From Kitasatospora sp. NBC_01246 (GTDB lineage: Bacteria > Actinomycetota > Actinomycetes > Streptomycetales > Streptomycetaceae), in NCBI RefSeq assembly GCF_036226505.1, contig NZ_CP108484.1, forward strand, positions 124,001-188,000: a stretch of 64,000 nucleotides of DNA, written 5' to 3'. The notes below the pieces were generated by a model, which saw nothing but the letters and a program-made list of their open reading frames with translations, was not told where the DNA came from and did no database searches. The position numbers and the translations under genes were made by a program. Positions 44,136-53,452 of the stretch are shown here, in pieces; the stretch's first letter is position 1, and every line of letters starts with the position of its first letter.

Positions 44136-45038
44136 CCCGGACCCTCAGGGCTGTCCGGGGGACCCACCCTTACGGCCTGTCCTGGCGCCCGGTCGACCGG
44201 TCCCGGTCGGCCCGATCACCGCGGGTCCGCTCCCGCACTCCACGGGCCGGCTTCGAGTACCGGGTAGCAGGAACGACCGGCCGCCCGCGCAGGCACGGAC
44301 GGCCCCTGAGCCTCCTCTCCAGCGGCAGGGCGCGCGCATGGCCAGGGGGGCGACATCGTGTGGTTGTGCGGCGGGGACGTGGTCGGGGAGGCGTTCGCAG
44401 AACCTTCCCAGCGGGTGGCGGGCCAGAGCCGTGGCGTGAGGGCGGGGTCGGCCCAGCCCGCCGGTGCAGAGCAGGGCAGATCAGGGCAGAGCAGGAGGGT
44501 GGAACCGGGTCGGCAGCTGGACGGTGACGTCGGCGCGGGTGGCGCCGGCCTTCTGAAGATCCGCGCCCTCCTGGTCGTCCGGGCCCGCTACGCAGCTGCG
44601 CCAGTCGAGGCGCTGGTGGTGGACGCGGGCGAGGCCGCCCAGGAGGCCCGACACGGCCGACGCGCCGCCTCGGGCCCCGGTGAGACGCACCGACACAGAG
44701 GGGGGCGGCGTGCGCGGCTCCGCTCGCGTCGGCCACCGTGCCGAGGACGGCGGCGAGGGCGACGACGAGGGCGAGGCCGGCCGCAGCCCCGCTGGAGAGG
44801 CCACTCAGCGCAACCTCGGCTGCACCACGGAGTACCCCGGGCGCAGCGCCTGCGCGGGGCGCGTGACCCCCGCCGATCCGCCGCTGCCCGGCGTGATGTG
44901 GCCCGCCCGGCCGGCCCACGGCGGCAGGTGGCGAGCCGCCGGGCTGCCGGTCGGGCCCCCGGAGGCCGCCCGGAGCGAAACGCGACCGCGCCGCGCAACC
45001 CGGGCGGCCGGTGCCGGGTGGTCCTTCAGGGGCGCGCG
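44136..45038. other. Intergenic/degenerate region
   Basis: No intact gene was found in 903 bases. On the minus strand, SGLSSGAAAGLALVVALAAV then LGTVADASGAA (about 44820-44740) and, in a second frame, PPPSVSVRLTGARGGASAVS with GATRADVTVQLPTRF (about 44700-44500) look like a membrane helix and the end of a small domain. They could be a decayed AmaP/DUF6286-type partner of the Gls24 gene. This is speculative. Confidence 0.35.
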
Positions 45039-45572
45039 TCAGGCCCGGTGGCGGGAGAGCGCCACGACAGCGGCGGCGACGAGCATGGCGGCACCGGCGG
45101 CGGCCAGTACCGGCCCGGCGTACCGGGCGGACTGGAGCACCACGTCCCGGGCCGGGCCCTCCCCGTCGCGCGCGACCGCCGACCCGGCCGTGTCGGTGAA
45201 ACCCGCGATACCCGCCTTCGCCCGCACTGCCCCGGCGCGCAGGCTGTCGGTGGCCCCGTCGAGTCCCTCCTCCACGGCGTGCCGGGCCTGGTCCGCGCCG
45301 TGGCCGACGAGTTCCCGGGCGTGCTCGGCGGTGTGGCTGACGCGCTCCCGTGCGTCGGCCACCCCGTGGCTGACCCGTTCCCGGGCCTGCTCGGTGCTTC
45401 GGAGCACGCGTTCCCGGGCCTGTTCGGCTGCATCCCGCGCCCGGGCTGCGACGTCGCTGCCGGCTTCGCGCTCCGCGCCCGTGTCGGCGAGACGGTCGCG
45501 GGCCTCCTCGGCCTGCGAACTCAGCTCCGCCATGGTGCGGGCGGACTCATTGGTGCTGTGGTCGGCGTCCAT
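45039..45572 (-). CDS. Amphipathic helix-repeat protein with C-terminal membrane anchor
   Basis: A 177-residue protein from ATG 45572 (GAGGAG 10 bases upstream). Residues 20-125 form heptad/11-mer-like repeats rich in Ala, Glu, Arg and His: ARDAAEQARERVLRSTEQAR, ERVSHGVADARERVSHTAEH, ARELVGHGADQARHAVEEGL. They recall LEA or apolipoprotein-like helices. One C-terminal membrane helix follows, VLAAAGAAMLVAAAVVALSR. It resembles the YtxH-like protein at 42374 and fits a membrane or desiccation stress role. The repeats are visible in DNA as 33-bp imperfect units. Confidence 0.8.
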   Translation of the reverse strand: MDADHSTNESARTMAELSSQAEEARDRLADTGAEREAGSDVAARARDAAEQARERVLRSTEQARERVSHGVADARERVSHTAEHARELVGHGADQARHAVEEGLDGATDSLRAGAVRAKAGIAGFTDTAGSAVARDGEGPARDVVLQSARYAGPVLAAAGAAMLVAAAVVALSRHRA

Positions 45573-45771
45573 CGGGGGCACACTCCTCGGTCACGTCGAT
45601 GTGTCGGTCTCGTCGACGTCAGTCAGGTCGACGGGGCGGTCAGGGTCGGCGGGTCGGTCAGCTGGACGGGGGTAGGGGCGGTCGTGCGGTTGACGTCAGC
45701 GCAGGGCCGGCGGGCAGGCTCTCCCAGACGGACGCGGCCCGGTGGGGCCCGGGCGTGGGAGGTGGACCGCG

Positions 45772-46088
45772 TCACAGCTCACGCAGGGCGGGGAGCAGGG
45801 TGCGCTCGGACCAGTCGAGGAAGACCTCCCGGTGGTCACCGCCGCCTGGACCAGCGCCACCTCGTCGAACCCCGCGTCGGCGTACGCCCGGACCGCTTCG
45901 ACGAAGCCCTCGACGCGGTCGCCGCAAGGTGCCGCGACGAATCGACTCGGCGACGTGTCCAGCCACGGAGAGTAGTCGTCGGAGATGGCAGCGAAGTCGT
46001 AGCCCGCCTGCTCGGCGTGGACGACGTCCCGCACCAGGTGCCGGGGGCCGGCCCGCCCGCTCATCACCGTGTAGCCGAATCTCACCAT
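45772..46088 (-). pseudogene. Internally deleted F420-type LLM oxidoreductase
   Basis: ATG 46088 opens MVRFGYTVMSGRAGPRHLVR then DVVHAEQAGYDFAAISDDYS PWLD, the start of an F420-dependent luciferase-like enzyme. After TSPSRFVAAPCGDRVEG the text jumps to FVEAVRAYADAGFDEVALVQ, normally some 180 residues later. A frame change then leads to HREVFLDWSERTLLPALREL at the stop. A large internal deletion plus a frameshift make it non-functional. Confidence 0.8.
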
Positions 46089-46326
46089 GTCCGGACGCCT
46101 GCCCGGGTCCCGCGGAACCACACTTCCTTGTTCGGTCGTCGGCCCGAGACGGGGCGGCGGGCGCCGCTTCGAGCGACGCCCGCCCGCCTCACGACCGACC
46201 GCCGCGCCGGGGCAGCGGCCGGCTGGAGCTCCACGCTCCCGGCGGGGCCCGCGAGATTCGCTTCGGCCGGGGATGGGCACACGCCCGGTCGGACCCACGA
46301 CGCGGTCGGAGCCGGGAGGACGCACC

Positions 46327-46572
46327 ATGACGACCAAGTCCCACCCCACCGGGAACGGGCGGAAGCGGCTGCGGCGAGGCGACCACGTCTCCTGGCGGAG
46401 TCACGGAACCACCGTGACCGGCCGGGTCGAGCGGGAGATCACCTCGCAGGTCGAGGCCGCGGGCCGGACGGTAGACGCCTCACCCGAGGAGCCGCAGTAC
46501 GAGGTGCGCAGCTCCGCCTCCGGGCGGACGGCCGTACACCGGCCGTCCGCCCTGCGCCGACGGAAGGACTGA
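46327..46572 (+). CDS. DUF2945/hypervirulence-type Tudor-like protein
   Basis: An 81-residue protein from ATG 46327 behind GGGAGG. It reads LRRGDHVSWRSHGTTVTGRV then EEPQYEVRSSASGRTAVHRP and SALRRRKD. This is the compact beta-barrel family DUF2945 (HVA1 Tudor-like), with the typical GDxVxWxSxGxxxxGxV start and YEVxSxxSGxxAxHxPxAL end. The family is often stress-induced; the molecular role is unknown. Confidence 0.88.
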   Translation: MTTKSHPTGNGRKRLRRGDHVSWRSHGTTVTGRVEREITSQVEAAGRTVDASPEEPQYEVRSSASGRTAVHRPSALRRRKD

Positions 46573-47008
46573 CCGGACACGGCGGCGCCGGCACGCACCG
46601 CTCGTCCTGGCGGCGCGTCAGCAAGAGCGGCTTCAGCCAGAGCGTCGGCGGGTCGCCCTCCGAGAGGAACACGAGAACGTCATCAGCCTTGCAGCGTGAG
46701 TCGGCGAGGTCGAAGAGGGACCCGAGCGCGGGCCGGCAGGACCGCTCGAAGGCTCGTGCCCGGCCCAGGTCCGGTATCGGCCGAGCGGGCCGCCGCCCGG
46801 CCGCTCATGGCGGAGCACTGGCCCGCCTACGAGGAGTACCAGGCGAAGAACGACCGGGAGATCCCGGTGGTCGTGATCGAGCCGACGGCGTTCGGTCGGC
46901 CGCCGGGGGCCCGGCCGGGCGGCCCGGCTCGACGCCGTCGTCCGGCGGGGACTGTCCCCTCCCGGCGGTAGGGTCGTGCCGCCGACGCACCGACCGAGGG
47001 GGACCCTG
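46573..47008. other. Intergenic region with relics
   Basis: No intact gene was found. The minus strand near 46760-46620 reads RAFERSCRPALGSLFDLADS then VLVFLSEGDPPTLWLKPLLL across frames. The plus strand holds the end of a nitroreductase-like gene (listed separately). Both are short remnants. Confidence 0.35.
46807..46900 (+). pseudogene. C-terminal fragment of F420-dependent (DDN-type) nitroreductase
   Basis: The plus strand reads MAEHWPAYEEYQAKNDREIP then VVVIEPT. This matches the last residues of deazaflavin-dependent nitroreductases (WPxYxxYQxxTxRxIPVVVLEP). The rest of the gene is absent or scrambled. It is the second F420-type relic within 1 kb. Confidence 0.6.
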
Positions 47009-47866
47009 ATGACCGACCGCACGACCGACGGCGCCGCGAGCACGCCCAGCGCGGCCCAGGGCGCCGTCAGCGCCGCCGGCGACGACGCCGTATGGACCGC
47101 GGGGCGGCTGCGGCGGGTGGCGAAGTCCTCCGAGGGGCTGGTGGTCCTGGACCCGGGGATCAGCGACGAGGAGATGGACGGCTGGCCGGCGCCGGTGCCC
47201 GAGGAGGTCCGCACGCTGCTGCGGGTCGTCGGGGGCGTGCGGATCGCGGTCTCGCGGTCCGCGGTCAACGGCCACCTGTCGATCGAGCACGTCGACCTGG
47301 GTCACCCCTTCAACCGGGGCTGCTACCCGGCCGGTGACAGCAGCTGGTACGTGGAGCACGCCGGCGGCGCCGGCACCCACTGGTTCGTCTACCTCGACCA
47401 CGGCGACGGCCACACCTACGTGGACGTCGACCGGGTCACGGGGGCGTGGGGCCCGGTCTTCCGTTTCTGGGACGCCACCGACTCCGTGCGCGTGGCGCCG
47501 TCGCTGACCGCCTGGCTGGAGCGCCTCGCCGACTGCCTGGAGGAGGCACTCGCCTCGGCCCGGGCCGAGGCCGGACCCGGCACCGCCATCGAGGTCAGGA
47601 CGTTCGGCCGCCACTTCGGCGATCGGTGGCCGGACCCGGAGCGGGAGGCGACGACGGTGGAGCCGGTCACCGCCGCGGCGGCCCGGTTGAGCGGTGACCC
47701 CCTGCTGCGCGAGGCCGCAGCGGCCCTGCCCGACGACGCCCTGCTCGCCGATCTGCGGTCCGTCACCGGCCCCGCCGCCGTCGACTTCCCGCTGCCGGTG
47801 AGCTGCCGCTACGCCCGCTGGTCGGCCGGGGCCCTGCTGTCCGCCACCGCGTGGGACGGCGAATAG
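47009..47866 (+). CDS. SMI1/KNR4-like protein
   Basis: A 285-residue soluble protein from ATG 47009 behind GAGGGGG. A SMI1/KNR4-like fold covers about 40-180: LDPGISDEEMDGWPAPVPEE to VRTLLRVVGGVRIAV, then WYVEHAGGAGTHWFVYLDHG, VDVDRVTGAWGPVFRFWDAT and VAPSLTAWLERLADCLEEAL. The C-terminal 90 residues are unassigned. In bacteria this fold is common in immunity proteins and regulators. No toxin gene is visible adjacent. Confidence 0.75.
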   Translation: MTDRTTDGAASTPSAAQGAVSAAGDDAVWTAGRLRRVAKSSEGLVVLDPGISDEEMDGWPAPVPEEVRTLLRVVGGVRIAVSRSAVNGHLSIEHVDLGHPFNRGCYPAGDSSWYVEHAGGAGTHWFVYLDHGDGHTYVDVDRVTGAWGPVFRFWDATDSVRVAPSLTAWLERLADCLEEALASARAEAGPGTAIEVRTFGRHFGDRWPDPEREATTVEPVTAAAARLSGDPLLREAAAALPDDALLADLRSVTGPAAVDFPLPVSCRYARWSAGALLSATAWDGE

Positions 47867-48024
47867 CTCCGCGGGGCGGGGCCGTCGGCCCACTTGGCTG
47901 AATCTCGCCCCCGGTCGGCGGGCCGACGCCCGTGTGGTCCCGGCCGCGCGGGGAACGCGGGCTCCCGGACGGCGCCGGACACGAGGTCCGGCGCCGCACG
48001 GCTGGACGAGAGAGGGCGATCCTC

Positions 48025-48150
48025 ATGATGGCGACAGTGGCGGTGCTGGCTCTGACGATCCTGCTCTTCAGTGCCGGACTCGGTCTCACCGTGGCGGTGG
48101 CGGGCCTGGCGAATCGGTTCGGGCGGTCGGCCGCGCGCCGCCGGCGATGA
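48025..48150 (+). CDS. Small single-pass membrane protein
   Basis: A 41-residue peptide from ATG 48025 or 48028, with GAGAGGG about 9 bases upstream. One membrane helix ATVAVLALTILLFSAGLGLT runs into VAVAGLANRFGRSAARRRR, a basic tail facing the cytoplasm. The size and clean ribosome site favour a real gene. The function is unknown. Confidence 0.55.
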   Translation: MMATVAVLALTILLFSAGLGLTVAVAGLANRFGRSAARRRR

Positions 48151-48691
48151 CCGGTGGGCGACCGACCCCGCCGGCAGGGGCCGCCAGTGCAGGACGGAGG
48201 AGAGCGCCGCACCGCACCCCGCCAGGAACCAGGCCAGGCGGCCGTGGGTGCGGGCCAGGCCTGATCACCGGAACGGCGAGCGCCTCGCGCCGCCGTTCCA
48301 GGCGCCGGGGCTCCACCGCACCCTCCCGGCCGGCCGCCCCCGGCAGGCGGCCACCTCGCGGGCCAGCGCCCGGTCCTTCGGTGTCCGGTCCTTCGGTGTG
48401 AGGTCCCCACCCTGCTGTCCCGAGCTCCTGACGTCGCTGTGCACCCCTTCCCCCCGGTCAGGGCGGGGGTCGCCGATGGCCGCCCGGCTGCGGGCCGCGG
48501 ACGGGCTCCGGACACTGCGCTTCCCGGCGCTCCCGGTACGGCGCCTGGCGCAGGAGGAGTTCAGCGAACCCGGCCACCGGTCTGGTCCTGGCCGTGATCG
48601 GCGTCGTCCTCCGGGCGGCGGCCGCCGCCACTACTGGGAGACGCCGGGCGGCCGTCCATTCTGGCACCGAGGTCCTGACCAGGGGTCCTGG
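48151..48691. other. Intergenic region, no gene recognised
   Basis: This lies between the small membrane protein and the MpaB-type oxygenase. The open frames present are Pro/Arg-rich shadows. A short GTGTCCGGTCCTTCG repeat occurs at about 48380-48400. Confidence 0.4.
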
Positions 48692-49606
48692 TCAGGTCGG
48701 GACGCCCGGGTCCACCCGCCGACCCGCCTCGCCCCCGGGCGGGCGGGTCATCGCCCATCTGATCCCCCTGGTCACGCCGGCCGCGCCCAGCCGGACGGCC
48801 GGCCCCTCCACCACCGGCAGGTAGGGCAGGCGGAGTTCCCGCCGCGCCCACCCGGGCAGCAGCGAGACCGCGCCGGCCGCGAGCAGCCCGTACGGCGGTC
48901 GGACCACCCACGGCAGGGGCGGCCGGAGGAGGATGAACCGCGCCGCGTCGAGGGCTGCCCTGGTCCGGTGCAACTCGGCGCGGTACGCCGCGAGGACGCC
49001 GGCGAGCTGCCGCTGGTCGCGCGGCGGGTCGACGACACCCAGCGCGGCGGCCACGACGGCGGCGTCGGCCACGTAGCCGTCATAGGCCTCGTCGTCCAAC
49101 GACCTTTCCCCGTAAGCCCGGTGGGCACGGAGGAAGCTGTCGACCTCGGCGGCGTGCACCCAGCCGAGCAGGTGTGGATCACCGGCCCGGTACGCCTCCC
49201 CCGAGGCACTGGTGCCGCGGACCCGCTCGTGCACCGCCCGCACGTGGTCGACCGCCCGCTGCGCGTCGGCCGCCGTCCCGAACGTGGTGACCGCGAGAAA
49301 CGTGCTGGTGCGCTGGAGCCGGCCCCACGGATCGCCCCGGTAGCCGGAGTGCGCCTCGACGGCGGCCATCGCCAGCGGGTGCAGCGACTGCAGCAGGAGC
49401 GCCCGGAGTCCGCCGACGAACATCGAGGCGTCCCCGTGGACGACCCGGATGGGCCGGTCCGGGCCGAACCACCGGGGGCCCGGCGTCTCGTGGATCCGGC
49501 TCCGGGTCGCCGGGCCCTGCGGCCCGGCCACCCGGGCGAACAGTTCCGCCCCGGCGCGCCGCCGGAGCGCGGCGAGGGCCGGGATGCCGGAGATGCCATC
49601 GGTCAT
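48692..49606 (-). CDS. MpaB-family oxygenase (DUF2236)
   Basis: A 304-residue protein: IRVVHGDASMFVGGLRALLL then QSLHPLAMAAVEAHSGYRGD, TSTFLAVTTFGTAADAQRAV, GDPHLLGWVHAAEVDSFLRA and YVADAAVVAAALGVVDPPRD. The LLLQSxHPxAMAGVxxHS and LLxWVHxxxVDSFL motifs, with their His residues, define the rubber-oxygenase/MpaB (DUF2236) family of heme-dependent oxygenases. The conserved Arg/His of RVHE and HxxW regions are present. ATG 49606 has only a weak GCAGG site. The natural substrate is unknown. It stands alone. Confidence 0.88.
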   Translation of the reverse strand: MTDGISGIPALAALRRRAGAELFARVAGPQGPATRSRIHETPGPRWFGPDRPIRVVHGDASMFVGGLRALLLQSLHPLAMAAVEAHSGYRGDPWGRLQRTSTFLAVTTFGTAADAQRAVDHVRAVHERVRGTSASGEAYRAGDPHLLGWVHAAEVDSFLRAHRAYGERSLDDEAYDGYVADAAVVAAALGVVDPPRDQRQLAGVLAAYRAELHRTRAALDAARFILLRPPLPWVVRPPYGLLAAGAVSLLPGWARRELRLPYLPVVEGPAVRLGAAGVTRGIRWAMTRPPGGEAGRRVDPGVPT

Positions 49607-49992
49607 ACCTGCCACTGTAGTTCCGCTCCGCGCCGACGGGCCGCCACCGACGGGCCGCCGCCCACGGGCCGCGCCACCGGCCGGGCCGGTCGCACGGCGA
49701 TCCCCGCTACCGGCGGCAGGGATCACGGGCGCGGGTGACGGTCCGTGGAGAGCCGGGCGGGGCCGGCTTCCCGGGGACCGTCGGAGCGGACGCACCGGCG
49801 CCCGGAGCGGCGGCCTACGAGCCGTTCCCGTCGTCGGTGCCGGAGACGGGCGGACTCAGGGGTCCGCACCGGGCGCCGCACGCGGCCGACCACGCACCTC
49901 ACCTGGGAAGACGTGGCCCGGCCTTCGGTTTGGGAATCGCTTCTGATCCCTGGCCCGCGCGCGGACGCGGTCGTGGACGCCCGGAGTACGCG
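49607..49992. other. Intergenic region, no gene recognised
   Basis: This is a gap of 386 bases between two minus-strand genes, with only shadow frames. A promoter for the MpaB-type gene should lie at its left end. Confidence 0.4.
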
Positions 49993-51132
49993 TCAGCCGG
50001 CCGGAAGACCCACCGCCAGGGTCAGTTCAAGGACCCGGTACGGCGATGCGAGATCCGGAAACAGCTCCCGCAGCTGCGACATCCGGTACCGGACTGTCTG
50101 CGGATGGACGAACAACGCCGCCGCCACCTCGTCCCGCCTGCCCTGGTGCAGCAACCACGCTCGCAACGTCTCCTCCAGCCGCCGCGCGGTCGCGACGGGC
50201 AAGGTCCGCAACGGTGCGAGCGCGCGGGCACGCAGGTCTGAGAACGCGTCCATGTCGGCGCTCAGCACCAGCTCGGGCAGGTGGGCCTCGGTGTCGCGGA
50301 TGTCAGCGGAGAGGGAGCGCGCGCGTACGGCTCGCGCGTACGAGGCGGACGCACGAGTCCACGGCCGGGCCGGGCCGACCACGGCGGTGCGGTCGGCCAG
50401 CTGCCGCAAGAGATGCGATCGGTCGGCATCGGGAACGAGCAGCACACCGGTGGCGTCCGGCAGATCATCGAGGACGAGGGTGCCCGGGTCGAGCGCGCGG
50501 TAGGCAGGCCGGGCCTGGGCGGCGGGCAGCAGGACCGCGGTCAGCGAAGTCGGAGGCTGCCACCCGGCCCGTTGAACAGAGGCCAGCAGCACGTCCGGGC
50601 TCGCGTCGGCGAGGAGGTCGCGGGCCAGGTGTTCCAGGTGGCGCTCGCGGGCCCTTCCCCGAGCCGCCAGTTCGTCGGCGTGGCCCGCGGCGCTCGCGGC
50701 GGAGAGCTCGTCGATATAGGCGAAGGTCAGCTCCGCGAACTTGGCGACCTCGGCGGCGGGCAGACCTACGGGTACGGCACCCGCTGCCAGACACCGCCAG
50801 GCCACGCGGGCGCCGACGCGGTAGGCGCTGAGCAGGGCGTCCATCGAACGGCCGTCGCGCACCTCGCCGCGGCCCAGCTCGTAGGCTGCGTCACCGGCGT
50901 CGCCGCCCGTGGCATTCCCGCTCGCGAGGTCCAGGTAGTGGCCCAGGGCGGTGCGGACGGCTCGGCGGATGGTGCCGCCCATGCGGCCCGAAAGGGCGTT
51001 CGCGTAAGGAGGGACCTCGTCGATGATCGCCTGGACGACCTCGTCGGCGGTGGACCTCAGCGCGGCCCGAAGCGCGGTGACCGTCGTCTCGTCCAGGACC
51101 AGCTCGCTGGCCCTCCGGATTGCTTGACTCAC
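49993..51132 (-). CDS. PucR/CdaR-type transcriptional regulator
   Basis: About 379 residues. The C-terminal PucR helix-turn-helix reads RRLEETLRAWLLHQGRRDEV then AAALFVHPQTVRYRMSQLRE LF, characteristic of HTH_30. The N-terminal region (TALRAALRSTADEVVQAIID, LLSAYRVGARVAWRCLAAGA) is RsbRD-like and the middle is a GGDEF-like remnant. GTG 51132 follows AGGGA; a TTG at 51153 is possible. It is divergent from the reductase-desaturase operon, with 87 bases between, so it is the likely regulator of fatty-acid desaturation. Confidence 0.88.
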   Translation of the reverse strand: MSQAIRRASELVLDETTVTALRAALRSTADEVVQAIIDEVPPYANALSGRMGGTIRRAVRTALGHYLDLASGNATGGDAGDAAYELGRGEVRDGRSMDALLSAYRVGARVAWRCLAAGAVPVGLPAAEVAKFAELTFAYIDELSAASAAGHADELAARGRARERHLEHLARDLLADASPDVLLASVQRAGWQPPTSLTAVLLPAAQARPAYRALDPGTLVLDDLPDATGVLLVPDADRSHLLRQLADRTAVVGPARPWTRASASYARAVRARSLSADIRDTEAHLPELVLSADMDAFSDLRARALAPLRTLPVATARRLEETLRAWLLHQGRRDEVAAALFVHPQTVRYRMSQLRELFPDLASPYRVLELTLAVGLPAG

Positions 51133-51219
51133 GCTTTTGTTCCCTGCGAACAATTCGGTCGACCAGATTCACGTCCTACGGTCAGGACTTTACACCCTGA
51201 GGCGCAGCAAGCTGGAGTC

Positions 51220-52287
51220 ATGACGAGTGCAGCCCTCCGCAAGAGGGCGTGGAAACTGCTGGAGATGGTCACGACGCCGCTGCTGCCGTCGGACTACCTC
51301 GACCTGGTCAGCCCGCTGCGTGCGGGCGCCGACCTGCGCGGGCGCATCGAGGCCGTGCACCCCGAGACGGGTGACGCCGCGACCGTCGTGATCAGGCCGG
51401 GGCGGGGCTGGCGCGGCCACGCGGCCGGTCAGTACGTGCGGATCGGGGTCGACGTCGACGGGAGGCGCCTGTGGCGTGCCTACTCCATCACCTCGCCGAC
51501 AGACCGCCAGGACGGCCGGATCACGATCACCGTGAAGGCGATCCCGGACGGCAAGGTCAGCAACCACCTGGTCCGCAGGGCGACACCGGGCACGCTGGTC
51601 CAGCTCGACCAGCCGACCGGTGACTTCGTGCTGCCGCCTGCCAAGCCCGCCAAGGTGCTCTACCTGACGGCCGGCAGCGGCATCACGCCCGTGATGGGCA
51701 TGCTGCGCGACGTCGAGTTGGATGACGTCGTCATGGTCCACTGTGCGCCGCGGCCCCAAGACGTGATCTTCCGCAACGAGCTGCACGGCCTGGTCGCGGA
51801 CAAGAAGCTGCGCCTCGCCGAGGTGCACAGCGCCACGGACGGCAAGCTCGACATCGCCCGCCTCGGCGAACTCGTGCCTGACTGGGCCGAGCGCGAGACC
51901 TGGGCCTGCGGGCCCGCGGGCCTGCTCGACGCCGCGGAGGAGTACTGGACCGAGCACGGTGTCCGGGAGCGCCTGCGCACCGAACGCTTCCGACCCCGCA
52001 TCGTCGTCGCCGGCGACGGCGACGGCGGCGGCGGCGAGGTCACGTTCAGCGCCACCGGCACGACAGTCGACGCGGACGGCGCCACGCCGTTGCTGGACAT
52101 CGGCGAGGAGGCCGGCGTGCTCATGCCCTCCGGGTGCCGCATGGGCATCTGCTTCGGCTGCGTCACGCCGCTCAAGGCGGGCGCCGTCCGCGACCTGCGC
52201 ACCGGCGAGATCACCGAGGCCGAGCCGGGCGTCCTCATCCAGACCTGCGTGTCCGCCGCGGCGGGCCCCTGCGACATCGAACGGTAG
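51220..52287 (+). CDS. Ferredoxin reductase-type flavoprotein with 2Fe-2S domain
   Basis: A 355-residue electron-transfer protein. The FAD domain carries RAYSITSP (flavin binding). The NAD(P)H domain has VLYLTAGSGITPVMGMLRDV. The C-terminal plant-type ferredoxin domain supplies four cluster Cys: CRMGICFGC and the late LIQTC. The order resembles Mycobacterium tuberculosis Rv3230c, which passes electrons from NADPH to the desaturase DesA3. The desaturase follows 7 bases after the stop, confirming the pairing. ATG 51220 has GGAG close upstream. Confidence 0.93.
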   Translation: MTSAALRKRAWKLLEMVTTPLLPSDYLDLVSPLRAGADLRGRIEAVHPETGDAATVVIRPGRGWRGHAAGQYVRIGVDVDGRRLWRAYSITSPTDRQDGRITITVKAIPDGKVSNHLVRRATPGTLVQLDQPTGDFVLPPAKPAKVLYLTAGSGITPVMGMLRDVELDDVVMVHCAPRPQDVIFRNELHGLVADKKLRLAEVHSATDGKLDIARLGELVPDWAERETWACGPAGLLDAAEEYWTEHGVRERLRTERFRPRIVVAGDGDGGGGEVTFSATGTTVDADGATPLLDIGEEAGVLMPSGCRMGICFGCVTPLKAGAVRDLRTGEITEAEPGVLIQTCVSAAAGPCDIER

Positions 52288-52294
52288 ACGCACC

Positions 52295-53419
52295 TTGACC
52301 GCCATCGACCCCACCGCCCACCTGACCGCGCAGCAGATCGAGGAGCTCGGCCGCGAGCTGGACGCGATCCGCGACGAGGTGATCGCCGACCGCGGCGAGA
52401 AGGACGCCGCCTACATCCGCAAGGTCATCTCGGCGCAGCGCAAGCTCGAGCTGGCCAGTAGGGGCGTGCTGCTGTTCTCGGTCTTCCCGCCCGCGTGGCT
52501 GCTCGGCACCGCCGGCCTGTCCGTGGCGAAGATCATGGACAACATGGAGATCGGCCACAACGTCCTGCACGGCCAGTGGGACTGGATGCGGGACCCGAAG
52601 ATCCACTCCACCACCTGGGAGTGGGATCACGTCTCGCCGGCCGAGCAGTGGAAGCACTCGCACAACGAGTTGCACCACACGTACACCAACGTGATCGGCA
52701 AGGACAACGACCTCGGCTACGGCATCATGCGCGTCGACGAGGACCAGAAGTGGCACCCGGCCCACCTCGGCCAGCCGCTGTGGAACTTCCTCAACGCCTG
52801 CTTCTTCGAGTACGGCATCGCGGCGTACGACCTGGAGCTCGGCAAGAACCTGCACAAGCGCCGCCGCAAGGACCCGGAGTTCCGCGCGCGGGCCAAGGCC
52901 GTGGGCCGCAAGATCCGCAAGCAGGTGCTCAAGGACTACGTGATCCACCCACTGCTGTCGGGCCCGTCGTTCCTCACCACGCTCGCCGCCACGTTCACCG
53001 CGAACCTCGTCCGCAACATCTGGTCACACTCGGTGATCATGTGCGGGCACTTCCCCGAGGGCGTACAGGTCTTCGAGCGCCGGTCGATCAAGGGCGAGAC
53101 ACGCGGCCAGTGGTACCTGCGCCAGATGATGGGCTCGGCGAACATCAGCGGCAGCAGGGCCATGCACTTCATGACCGGCAACCTGTCGCACCAGATCGAG
53201 CACCACCTGTTCCCGGACCTGCCGAGCAACCGGTACGCCGAGGTCGCGGTGAAGGTGCGCGCGCTGTTCGAGAAGTACGAGCTGGAGTACGTCACCGGGC
53301 CGCTCCCCGCGCAGGTGTTCTCCGCGTGGCACAAGGTCTTCCGGCTCTCGCTGCCCACCAAGAAGCCCGAGGTCATGACCCCGGACGGGCACGCGATGGT
53401 CGTGGTCCAGCACGACTGA
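52295..53419 (+). CDS. Membrane fatty acid desaturase (DesA3-like)
   Basis: A 374-residue diiron desaturase, likely stearoyl-CoA delta-9 type. The three His boxes are intact: GHNVLHGQWD (HxxxH), WKHSHNELHHTYTN (HxxHH) and LSHQIEHHLFPDLP (HxxHH). Hydrophobic segments VLLFSVFPPAWLLGTAGLSV and TLAATFTANLVRNIW sit in the membrane. TTG 52295 is 7 bases after the reductase stop, so translation is coupled. Electrons come from the upstream reductase. This corresponds to the mycobacterial DesA3 (Rv3229c) arrangement. Confidence 0.93.
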   Translation: MTAIDPTAHLTAQQIEELGRELDAIRDEVIADRGEKDAAYIRKVISAQRKLELASRGVLLFSVFPPAWLLGTAGLSVAKIMDNMEIGHNVLHGQWDWMRDPKIHSTTWEWDHVSPAEQWKHSHNELHHTYTNVIGKDNDLGYGIMRVDEDQKWHPAHLGQPLWNFLNACFFEYGIAAYDLELGKNLHKRRRKDPEFRARAKAVGRKIRKQVLKDYVIHPLLSGPSFLTTLAATFTANLVRNIWSHSVIMCGHFPEGVQVFERRSIKGETRGQWYLRQMMGSANISGSRAMHFMTGNLSHQIEHHLFPDLPSNRYAEVAVKVRALFEKYELEYVTGPLPAQVFSAWHKVFRLSLPTKKPEVMTPDGHAMVVVQHD

Positions 53420-53452
53420 CACGGTGACGGCCCCGGGATGCTCCGCGGGCCG

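Noticed and set aside
44358..47009. 883-codon plus-strand open frame
   Set aside because: It is antisense to the amphipathic repeat gene and overlaps the DUF2945 gene in a different frame; shadow composition only.
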